64,000 bases of DNA from Nocardia uniformis NBRC 13702 (GTDB lineage: Bacteria; Actinomycetota; Actinomycetes; Mycobacteriales; Mycobacteriaceae), in NCBI RefSeq assembly GCF_001613345.1, contig NZ_BDCE01000061.1, positions 1 to 64,000 of the forward strand, in the 5' to 3' direction. The notes under the pieces were generated by a model. That model was given only the letters and a program-made list of their open reading frames with translations. It was not told the origin of the DNA and did no database searches. The position numbers and the translations under genes are program-made. Positions 41,208-48,338 of this stretch are shown here, piece after piece (position 1 is the first letter of the stretch; each line of letters opens with the position of its first letter).

Positions 41208-42590
41208 ATGACGTCCGATGATCGATCGCAGCCACCGCCGGAACCGCCGGAGGTGCCGACGACCAGCAAATCGAGCGCACAGCCGGAGCAGCCGCCCGCG
41301 AATAACCCGAGCGAGCAACCTGGGCAGCCGAGCACGAGTCAGTCCGGTCTCCACCCCGAGCAGCCGAGTGCGAGCCAGCCCTGGCAGCAGGCCGCCGGAT
41401 ACCCGACCGGGCAGCTGTGGCAACAACCGACCGCGAGCTATCCCGCGGGCCCACCGACCGTCGGCTTTCCCAGCGGGCAGCCGAGCCGACCACAGGGCCA
41501 GCCGGTCGCGTGGAATCCGGCCACCGGTATGTCCGGATGGGATCCCAAGGTCGGTCCGCCCGGGTGGTCCGGGCAGTACGGCTACGCACCGCCGCAGGTC
41601 CCGCCGCATCAGCAGACCCGCGGCCTGTCGCCATTCGGTATGCCCGCGCGGCACAGCTGGGAGATCCCGCTGCTGGTGATCGTGGTGACAATGACCGCCT
41701 TCGCCTACATGCTCGCGATCCTGCTGACGGTCGTCGGCGAAATCAACCAGTTCGTACTGCTGCTCATGACGGCACCGATACTGCTGTGGGTCGGCCGTGG
41801 CATGAACTACGCGACCATGCGGGTCAATGGGGTGCGGATGTCGCCCACCCAGTTCCCCGAGGGCTATCGGATGGTGCAGGAAGCCGCGGCCCGATTCGGT
41901 ATGGAGCGGGTGCCCGATGCCTACGTGGTGCTCGGCAACGGTGCGATCAACGCCTTCGCCTCCGGGCACGGTTTCCGCCGCTTCGTGGTCGTCTACAGCG
42001 ATCTGTTCGAAATCGGCGGCGCGGCACGCGAACCCGATGGCCTGGCCTTCATTATCGGCCACGAGGTCGGGCATATCGCCGCCGGACACGTCTCCTACTG
42101 GCGGCAGGCGGGCATGTTCCTGGTGCCATTCCTGCCCATCCTCGGCAACTCCCTGATCCGCTCCCAGGAGTACACCGCCGACAACCACGGCTACTGCAAC
42201 AGACACCTCGGCGCCCCCGCCGCCATGCAGACCCTCGCCGCGGGCAAGTACCTCAACACCCTGGTCGGTTTCGATGAAATGGCCGACCGCGCGCCCCAGG
42301 AAAAGGGGTTCTTCGTCTGGCTCGTCAATGCCATGTCCAGCCATCCGGTCCTGACCTGGCGCATGTGGGCGCTGCGCGACCGCAGCCGCCACGGAAAGAT
42401 GTTCCTGCGCCCCGACCCGCCCCAGCGCCCCATCCCGATGGTCGGCGCACCAACCCCCGGCGGTTTCGGCGGACCACCCACCGGCGGCTACCCGGTCGCG
42501 CCGACGACCGGCGGCTATCCCACCCACCCGACCACCAGCGGCTATCAGGCTCCGCCACCGCAGAACCCCTACGGCCAGACACCCCAGTGA
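41208..42590 (+). CDS. M48-family zinc metalloprotease, membrane-bound
   Basis: 460 residues. A Pro/Gln/Ser-rich N-terminal region of about 150 residues is followed by two membrane helices (IPLLVIVVTMTAFAYMLAIL; NQFVLLLMTAPILLWVG) and an HtpX-like protease domain. The zinc site is IIGHEVGHIAAGH with the third ligand in EYTADNHG. The C-terminus has repeated GGYPxxPTTGGYP units. It is divergent from rpiB. A role in membrane protein quality control is inferred from HtpX. Confidence 0.9.
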   Translation: MTSDDRSQPPPEPPEVPTTSKSSAQPEQPPANNPSEQPGQPSTSQSGLHPEQPSASQPWQQAAGYPTGQLWQQPTASYPAGPPTVGFPSGQPSRPQGQPVAWNPATGMSGWDPKVGPPGWSGQYGYAPPQVPPHQQTRGLSPFGMPARHSWEIPLLVIVVTMTAFAYMLAILLTVVGEINQFVLLLMTAPILLWVGRGMNYATMRVNGVRMSPTQFPEGYRMVQEAAARFGMERVPDAYVVLGNGAINAFASGHGFRRFVVVYSDLFEIGGAAREPDGLAFIIGHEVGHIAAGHVSYWRQAGMFLVPFLPILGNSLIRSQEYTADNHGYCNRHLGAPAAMQTLAAGKYLNTLVGFDEMADRAPQEKGFFVWLVNAMSSHPVLTWRMWALRDRSRHGKMFLRPDPPQRPIPMVGAPTPGGFGGPPTGGYPVAPTTGGYPTHPTTSGYQAPPPQNPYGQTPQ

Positions 42591-42595
42591 ATCGA

Positions 42596-42636
42596 CCCAA
42601 CTCTCGGACTCTCAGGGGTTTCACCCCTGAAACCCC
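42596..42636 (+). terminator. Stop-proximal 3' element after the M48 gene
   Basis: CCCAACTCTCGG, CTCTCAGGGG, TTTC, ACCCCTGAAACCCC directly after the stop. The same element follows the genes ending at 42748 and 47383. The AGGGG/CCCCT hairpin suggests a terminator. Bases 42637-42702 between the two copies hold further CAGGGGT...CCTGAAACCCC variants. Confidence 0.7.
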
Positions 42637-42702
42637 GCGAGATAGGACAATTTCTGGCGATCAGGGGTACTGGCCTGAAACCCCGCGAGCTCCCAGGGCT
42701 CA

Positions 42703-42747
42703 CGGGGTTTCAGGGGCGGAGCCCCTGAGAGCCCCCGCGAGTTGGGT
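42703..42747 (-). terminator. Stop-proximal 3' element after the mycothiol-type reductase
   Basis: On the minus strand, immediately after TGA: ACCCAACTCGCGG, CTCTCAGGGGC, TCC, GCCCCTGAAACCCC. Perfect AGGGGC/GCCCCT stem. Confidence 0.75.
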
Positions 42748-43383
42748 TCAGTCGAAGGCCGGGTCTTCGGTGCGGGTGCGCTTCAGTTCGAAGAAGTGGG
42801 GGTAGGAGGCCAGGGCTACGACTCCGTCCCAGAGCTTTCCGGCTTCTTCGCCGCGGGGGGTGCGGGAGAGGACGGGGCCGAAGAAGGCTGTGCCGTTGAC
42901 GTGGATGGTGGGGGTGCCGACATCCTTGCCGACCTTGTCCATACCCGCGTGGTGGCTGGCGCGCAGGGCCTCGTCGTAGTCGGTGCTGGTGGCGGCCGCG
43001 GCGAGTTCGGCGGGGAGGCCGACCTCGGCGAGCGCGTCGACGATGACGGCGTCGAGGAATTCGGTGGTGGACTCCCGCTCGTATTCGGTGCGACGGTCGT
43101 GGATGCGGGTGCCCATGGCGGTGTAGAGGGGGGCGAGCACCTTGTCGCCGTGCTGCTGAGCGGCGGCGATGGCGACGCGCACGGGGCCCCAACCGCTGGC
43201 CATGAGGTCCCGGTACTGCTCGGGGAGGTCCTCGTGGTCCTCATTGAGGACCGACAGGCTCATGACATGGAAGCGGGCTTCGATATCGCGGACCTGCTCG
43301 ACCTCCAGAATCCAGCGGGAGGTAATCCAGCACCAGGGGCAGAGCGGATCGAACCAGAAGTCGGCGGTGTCCTTCTTGCTCAC
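42748..43383 (-). CDS. Mycothiol-dependent nitroreductase/DsbA-like oxidoreductase (Rv2466c-type)
   Basis: 211 residues. Thioredoxin-fold protein with the active site CPWC at Cys15-Cys18 in WFDPLCPWCWITSRWI, a helical insert, and the cis-Pro region VGTPTIHVNGTAFFGP. It closely follows my recollection of M. tuberculosis Rv2466c, which is reduced by mycothiol and activates nitro prodrugs, including the ending YPHFFELKRTRTE. GTG start with AAAGGAA six bases upstream. The neighbours nei-rpiB on one side and pepN on the other repeat the mycobacterial order. Confidence 0.92.
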   Translation of the reverse strand: MSKKDTADFWFDPLCPWCWITSRWILEVEQVRDIEARFHVMSLSVLNEDHEDLPEQYRDLMASGWGPVRVAIAAAQQHGDKVLAPLYTAMGTRIHDRRTEYERESTTEFLDAVIVDALAEVGLPAELAAAATSTDYDEALRASHHAGMDKVGKDVGTPTIHVNGTAFFGPVLSRTPRGEEAGKLWDGVVALASYPHFFELKRTRTEDPAFD

Positions 43384-43553
43384 GAGTGTTCCTTTCAGGG
43401 TGGGGCACGGACCGATGCGGGACCGTCCTGCCAAGGGCAACAATTCGCGATTGTGCCGATATTTCCTCCGATGCCACGCCGACGCGAGCTAGGGTCGTGA
43501 GAGCGGCCTGGTCATCGGCAGCGGCAATATCCGCGTCCAGGAAGGTGTCGGCA

Positions 43554-44774
43554 GTGACCACAGCATCCAGGTTCATAATCGCAGGTGGCGGGCTTGCGGC
43601 GGCTAAGCTCGCGGAAGCCCTGCGGAGCAATGACTTCGACGGCCATGTGACGTTGATCAGCGCCGAAGAGAAGTTGCCGTACGAGCGGCCACCGCTGTCG
43701 AAGGAACATCTACTGGGTAAGAAGTCACTCACCGACTTCACGGTGGATCCGGCGCAGTGGTATCGCGACCATAATATCGAAGTCCTGCTCGGCACGACCG
43801 TCACCTCCATCGACCGGACCACCAAAACCGTTGCGCTGCCGGATGGTACGACGCTGTCCTACGACAAATTGGCCCTGGCCACCGGATCTCGGCCGCGCCG
43901 ACTACCGGTACCGGGTTCCGATGCCGAAGGCGTGTACACCCTCCGCTACATCGAGGACTCCGACGCGCTGCTCGCCATGTTCGGTTCGGCGCGCCGCCTG
44001 GTGGTGATCGGTGGCGGCTGGATCGGCTTGGAGGTGACCGCCGCCGCCCGCGCCGCCGGAGTGGAAGTCGTTGTGCTGGAGGCGGAATCGGTGCCCTTGA
44101 AGTCGGCACTGGGACCGGAGATGGGTGCGGTCTTCGCCGACCTGCATCGCGAGCACGGCGTGGACCTGCGGTGCGAGGTGCGGGTCGCGGAAATTCTCGT
44201 CGCCGACGGCAGTGCCACCGGGGTCCGGCTGGACGACGATACCCGGATCGACGCCGATGCGGTGCTGGTGGCCGTGGGCGCGCGGCCCAATATCGAATTG
44301 GCCGCCGACGCCGGACTCGCCACCGAGGGCGGGGTTCTGGTGGATGAGAGCCTGGCCACCAGCGATCCGGATATCGTCGCGGTCGGCGATATCGCCGATC
44401 AGCTGCATCCGGTGATCGAGCGACGAATTCGCGTGGAGCACTGGGCGAATGCGTTGAATCAGCCGGAGGTGGCGGCCAAGACCATGCTGGGTAAACCGGC
44501 CGTCTACGACCGGCTGCCCTACTTCTTTACCGATCAGTACGACCTGGGCATGGAGTACACGGGCGCTGTGTCGCCGCGCCAGGACACGCGGGTGGTGGTG
44601 CGCGGCGATCTGGGCAAGCGGGAGTTCGTCGCCTTCTGGCTCGACAGCGGCAATCGGGTACTGGCCGGCATGAATGTCAATGTCTGGGATGTCACCGACC
44701 GGATCAAGCAGCTCATCCTGAGCGGAGCAGCGGTCGATCCCGACCAGCTGGCCGATCCCGCGGCTCCGCTCTGA
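43554..44774 (+). CDS. FAD/NAD(P)-dependent oxidoreductase, ferredoxin-reductase type
   Basis: 406 residues. N-terminal FAD motif FIIAGGGLAAAKLAEAL, LPYERPPLSKE, central NAD(P) motif LVVIGGGWIGLEVTAAAR, ADAVLVAVGARPN, and a C-terminal domain with FFTDQYDLGMEY, all characteristic of rubredoxin/ferredoxin reductases of oxygenase and P450 systems. GTG start at 43554 with AGGAAGG upstream. No ferredoxin or oxygenase gene is adjacent, so its partner lies elsewhere. Confidence 0.93.
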   Translation: MTTASRFIIAGGGLAAAKLAEALRSNDFDGHVTLISAEEKLPYERPPLSKEHLLGKKSLTDFTVDPAQWYRDHNIEVLLGTTVTSIDRTTKTVALPDGTTLSYDKLALATGSRPRRLPVPGSDAEGVYTLRYIEDSDALLAMFGSARRLVVIGGGWIGLEVTAAARAAGVEVVVLEAESVPLKSALGPEMGAVFADLHREHGVDLRCEVRVAEILVADGSATGVRLDDDTRIDADAVLVAVGARPNIELAADAGLATEGGVLVDESLATSDPDIVAVGDIADQLHPVIERRIRVEHWANALNQPEVAAKTMLGKPAVYDRLPYFFTDQYDLGMEYTGAVSPRQDTRVVVRGDLGKREFVAFWLDSGNRVLAGMNVNVWDVTDRIKQLILSGAAVDPDQLADPAAPL

Positions 44775-44800
44775 CCGCAGGGGCACCCGGGATTCGAATC

Positions 44801-45202
44801 ATGAAGTACATGCTGATCAAGACCTACAGCCCCACCGCCTACGGCGACACCCCCATCGGCGAGTGGAGTGCGGAAGATATCCAGGCGCACATCGATTTTC
44901 AGCGCGCCCTGGGCGAGGAACTCACCGCGGCGGGCGAATTGGTCGACGCCCGGGGCCTGGCAGGACCCGAACAGGCGCACGTCGTCTGCTCCGACGGTCG
45001 CTCCGCCCCCATGGTCACCGACGGCCCGTTCCCCGCAACCAAGGAGTTCCTGGCGGGTTTCTACATTATCGACGTCGAGAGCCTGGACCGAGCGCTGGAG
45101 ATCGCCGCCCAGGCTTCGGCCGCACCCGGCCCCGGCGGAAAACCGCTCGGCGAGTACATCGAGGTGCGCGCGATCATGAGCGCCCCCGCCGCCGACCAGT
45201 GA
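44801..45202 (+). CDS. YCII/DGPF-domain protein
   Basis: 133 residues, begins MKYMLIKTYSPTAYGD and carries the name-giving motif TDGPFPATKEFLAGF and GKPLGEYIEVRAI. DGPF proteins are often encoded beside ECF sigma factors, but none is next to this one. It lies 26 bp after the FAD reductase gene and may be co-transcribed. Function of the family is unclear. Confidence 0.88.
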   Translation: MKYMLIKTYSPTAYGDTPIGEWSAEDIQAHIDFQRALGEELTAAGELVDARGLAGPEQAHVVCSDGRSAPMVTDGPFPATKEFLAGFYIIDVESLDRALEIAAQASAAPGPGGKPLGEYIEVRAIMSAPAADQ

Positions 45203-45214
45203 TGCGGACGGAAC

Positions 45215-46141
45215 TCATGCCGCGGCACGAAAAGCGGTGGGGCTCATGCCTCGATAGCGTTTGAAGGCGGCGCTGAAGCCGAAGGGGTCGGCATAGCCGA
45301 CGGCCTTGGCGACCTGCGCGACGCTGAGTTCGGAGTCGGCCAGGAGGTCTTCGGCCTCGTCCATACGGTATTCGGTGAGGTAGCCCAGGGGTGGGCGGCC
45401 CATGAGTTCGGCGAAGCGCTTGGCGAACAGGGCTCGCGATACTCCCGCTTCGGCGGCGAGGGAGGCCACGGTCCAGCTCCGGGAGGGGCTGCCGTGGATG
45501 GCTTGCAGCGCGGGGGCGACTACGGGATCGGCGAGGCCGCGGTACCAGGTCGGAGCACTGGAACCCGCGCTGGCGAACCAGGTGCGCAGGGTGCAGACCA
45601 GCGCCCAGTCGAGGAGCCGGTCCATGAGCGCCTGCGAACCGGCGAGGTGGGAGGCGCAGTCGACGGCCGCCTTCTCCAGCCAATCGCAGGTGTCGATGTC
45701 CTCGTGAATAACGAGTACCGGGGGCAGGGCGCGCAGCAGGCGATCGTGGCGACGGCCCGAGGCTTGGTACGCGCCGACAATGAGGGCGGTGGCGTCGGTG
45801 GACTCAGCGCCCCAATGGATTCCGGATATCTCCTCGGCCTCGCACTCGGGATCGGTTGCGAAACAGGCGATTTCGTATTCGATATGCGGACGGTCCAGCG
45901 AATCGGAGCGGTCGGCCAGGTGAAAGGGTTCCGGGCCGCGCACGATCGCGGTATCACCCCGCGCGACAACCATTTCGGTGCCGTCGGACAGCACCAGCGT
46001 GCCACCACCGCGCAGCACCGTGACCATGGTCAGTGGCGCGCGATCGGCGAAGCGAATAGTCCACGGCGCTTTCAACACGGCATGACTGACCGCCGAGCCC
46101 TCGGCGCGGATGCCATTCAGAAGCGAACTCACCGGATCCAT
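45215..46141 (-). CDS. AraC-family transcriptional regulator with cupin domain
   Basis: 308 residues. N-terminal AraC-type cupin (cupin_6) domain (GGGTLVLSDGTEMVVARGD) and C-terminal double helix-turn-helix (WTVASLAAEAGVSRALFAKR; LSVAQVAKAVGYADPFGFSA, ending FKRYRGMSPTAFR). Start at 46141; an ATG at 46171 would add ten residues. It is divergent from the quinone reductase gene, and an inverted repeat between them is a likely binding site. Confidence 0.92.
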   Translation of the reverse strand: MDPVSSLLNGIRAEGSAVSHAVLKAPWTIRFADRAPLTMVTVLRGGGTLVLSDGTEMVVARGDTAIVRGPEPFHLADRSDSLDRPHIEYEIACFATDPECEAEEISGIHWGAESTDATALIVGAYQASGRRHDRLLRALPPVLVIHEDIDTCDWLEKAAVDCASHLAGSQALMDRLLDWALVCTLRTWFASAGSSAPTWYRGLADPVVAPALQAIHGSPSRSWTVASLAAEAGVSRALFAKRFAELMGRPPLGYLTEYRMDEAEDLLADSELSVAQVAKAVGYADPFGFSAAFKRYRGMSPTAFRAAA

Positions 46142-46151
46142 ACCCGATATC

Positions 46152-46199
46152 GTAGACGAACTCCTATCCATCGAAGCGTTTCACCCATGGATCGTCTAC
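46152..46199. promoter_or_regulatory. Inverted repeat between AraC regulator and quinone reductase
   Basis: GTAGACGA (46152-46159) is inverted as TCGTCTAC (46192-46199). Inner TCCATCGA and TGGATCG extend the symmetry. Confidence 0.55.
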
Positions 46200-46259
46200 A
46201 CATTCACCGGTGTACTGGACATATCGCCAACAGCCACCAGCACTGGTCAGGAGAATTCC

Positions 46260-46943
46260 TTGCACAACGGTAGTGAAACCACCGGTCGGACCGCCCTCGT
46301 CGTCATCGCCCATCACCGCTCCGATTCGCTCACCGCGCATACCGCCCGCCGCGCCACCGCGCAGCTGGAAGCGGCCGGATACCGCATCGACCTGCTCGAT
46401 CTCCAGGCCGAGGGCTTCGATCCACGCATGACGGTGGAAGACCAACCGGAATGGGGAAACCGCGACAAGCCCTACTCCGCCGAGACGCAGGAGCACATGC
46501 GACGCATCCTCGCCGCCGATGTGGTCGTCACGGTGTTCCCCGTCTACTGGATGAGCGTCCCCGCCATCCTCAAGGGCTGGATCGACCGCGTGTGGAACTA
46601 CGGCTTCGCCTACGGCCGCAGCAAGCCCCGTCTCGCCGGAAAGCGCATCCTCTGGCTGGGTCTCGGCGGCATCGCGGCCGACGACGCGGCCCTCCCCGAT
46701 ATGCAGGCCACCCTCGAAGCCCAACTCAACACCGGTCTCGCATACTACAGCGGCTTCGCCCACTCCTCGGTCGGTCTGCTTCCCAACGCCGAAGAACGGC
46801 GCCAGCGCCTCGACCCCGCAGGCAACTTCTACCTCGACGAGGCCGCAGCGGGTGCTCAACGCACCGCCCAGTACGCCGAATTCGACCGCCGCGCAGCCGA
46901 ATTCGTGGAAGAGTTCCTCGCCGCCGACCGGGTGGCAGCCTGA
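46260..46943 (+). CDS. NAD(P)H:quinone oxidoreductase, flavodoxin-like fold
   Basis: 227 residues. TALVVIAHHRSDSLTAHTAR at the N-terminus, the interior FPVYWMSVPAILKGWIDRVW and GYRIDLLDLQAEGFDP mark the NQO/MdaB/KefF-type flavoprotein family that reduces quinones or nitro compounds by two electrons. TTG start with CAGGAGA upstream. Divergent from the AraC regulator, which probably controls it in response to an electrophile. Confidence 0.9.
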   Translation: MHNGSETTGRTALVVIAHHRSDSLTAHTARRATAQLEAAGYRIDLLDLQAEGFDPRMTVEDQPEWGNRDKPYSAETQEHMRRILAADVVVTVFPVYWMSVPAILKGWIDRVWNYGFAYGRSKPRLAGKRILWLGLGGIAADDAALPDMQATLEAQLNTGLAYYSGFAHSSVGLLPNAEERRQRLDPAGNFYLDEAAAGAQRTAQYAEFDRRAAEFVEEFLAADRVAA

Positions 46944-47049
46944 ACCACACCCGCCGGGCGGACATCCCAGATGGACAAGCGATCACCAGGAACTGATGGC
47001 GGCATCGGCCGAGTAACCTCCGCCACCAGTTCCCGGTCACCGCTACTCC

Positions 47050-47184
47050 GCGAAGGCCCCAGCGCGAGGCAGGGTCGAAACTGCCACGGCCCCCTCGGCG
47101 ACGGCCCGGCGCGCCGCAAGACCGAAACCGCCACGCCCCCTCTCCGCCACAGCCCCGCGCGCCACAAGACCGACACGCTGCGGA
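47050..47184. repeat. Three degenerate units of about 46 bp
   Basis: GC-rich units sharing GCGCG...CAAGACCGAAACCGCCACG. They are part of the 440-bp geneless stretch 46944-47382, which is made almost entirely of repeats. Confidence 0.55.
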
Positions 47185-47221
47185 CGCTCGATGCCGGTTC
47201 AAAGGCGTCGCGAGCTTCGAG

Positions 47222-47362
47222 TGGTCGCGCCTGCGGCAAGATCCCTGACGGTTCGAGGGCGAAGCCCTTGGTCGCCCGCAGCAAGGCCTCTCGGGGGTTC
47301 GAGGGCAAAGCCCCTTGGTCGCGCCCGCGGCAAGGTCCCTGGGGTTCGGGGGCGAAGCCCCT
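47222..47362. repeat. Tandem array of three 47-bp units
   Basis: Each unit starts TGGTCGC, contains GGCAAG or GCAAGG and ends GGTTCGAGGGCGAAGCCCT or close variants. The last unit merges into the 3' element of purC. Confidence 0.8.
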
Positions 47363-47382
47363 GAGAGCCCCCGAGAGTTGGG
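47342..47382 (-). terminator. Stop-proximal 3' element after purC
   Basis: On the minus strand right after TAA: CCCAACTCTCGGGGG, CTCTCAGGGGC, TTCG, CCCCCGAACCCC. GGGG/CCCC stem closed over CTTCG. Confidence 0.75.
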
Positions 47383-48207
47383 TTACCCCCAGGATTCGCC
47401 GGTGATGAGTTCGTAGGCCTGGGCGTACTTCTCGCGAGTCACCTCGACGATATCGGCGGGGATTTCCGGGCCGGGGTATTCCTTGTTCCAGCCGGTGGAG
47501 GTGGACCAGTCGCGGACGTACTGCTTGTCGAAGGAGGGTTGGGGGCGGCCCGGGGCGTAGTCGGCGGCGGGCCAGAAGCGGGAGGAGTCCGGTGTGAGGA
47601 CTTCGTCGCCGAGGGTGAGGATATCGCCGTCCCAGCCGAATTCGATCTTGGTGTCGGCGATGATCACGCCGCGGGCGGCGGCATGCTCGGCCCCGCGCGA
47701 GTACACCGAGAGGGTGAGCTCGCGCAGTTTCTCGGCGATCTCCCTGCCCTCCTGATTCACCACATCGTCGAAGGTGATGGATTCGTCGTGCCCGACATCG
47801 GCCTTGGTGGTGGGGGTGAAGATGGGTTCGGGCAGCTTGTCGCCGTCGACCAGGCCCTCGGGCAGCGGTACGCCGGAGACGGTCCCGGTGCGGCGGTATT
47901 CGGCCAGTCCGGAGCCGGTCAGGTAGCCGCGCGCGATGCACTCGACCTTCACCATCTTCAGCGGCTTCACCCGTACCCCGCGCCCGGCGAATTCCGCCGG
48001 GACATCGGTGGTGGACAAGATGTGGTTGGGCACATTGTCGAAAAGCTGGAACCACCAGTTCGACAGCTGCGTGAGCATCGCGCCCTTTTCGGGGATGGCA
48101 GTGGGCAACACCACGTCGTAGACCGAAACCCGATCGGACGCGACCAGGATCAGCGAATCGCCGTCCTCGTAGAGATCGCGCACCTTACCGGCGTGGATGT
48201 GCTTCAC
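47383..48207 (-). CDS. purC: Phosphoribosylaminoimidazole-succinocarboxamide synthase
   Basis: 274 residues; ligates aspartate to CAIR in purine synthesis. Signatures: GKVRDLYEDGDSLILVASDR, VECIARGYLTGSG, IADTKIEFGWDG and DEVLTPDSSRFW. The GTG at 48207 has GAGGAGGAG upstream and gives the standard KHIHAGKVRDLY N-terminus; codons further upstream are antisense to pepN. Other pur genes are not adjacent. Confidence 0.96.
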   Translation of the reverse strand: MKHIHAGKVRDLYEDGDSLILVASDRVSVYDVVLPTAIPEKGAMLTQLSNWWFQLFDNVPNHILSTTDVPAEFAGRGVRVKPLKMVKVECIARGYLTGSGLAEYRRTGTVSGVPLPEGLVDGDKLPEPIFTPTTKADVGHDESITFDDVVNQEGREIAEKLRELTLSVYSRGAEHAAARGVIIADTKIEFGWDGDILTLGDEVLTPDSSRFWPAADYAPGRPQPSFDKQYVRDWSTSTGWNKEYPGPEIPADIVEVTREKYAQAYELITGESWG

Positions 48208-48338
48208 GAACTCCTCCTCGTACTGGGTGGGAAATGTGCGCCAAGAACCCGTCGGATGTCCAGGTGGGCCGCCCAACACCCTACCGAGGTGGCATTCTGG
48301 GCAACGGCACAGTCCTGGCGAACGACGAAGGAGTCCCC

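Noticed and set aside
41079..42527. Upstream extension of the rpiB frame to 42527
   Set aside because: The extra 480 codons are antisense to the M48 protease; rpiB starts at 41078 with the family N-terminus.
44801..45202. DGPF protein as partner of an ECF sigma factor
   Set aside because: No sigma gene adjoins it; the ECF41 gene is 19 kb away and has its own AhpD-like partner.
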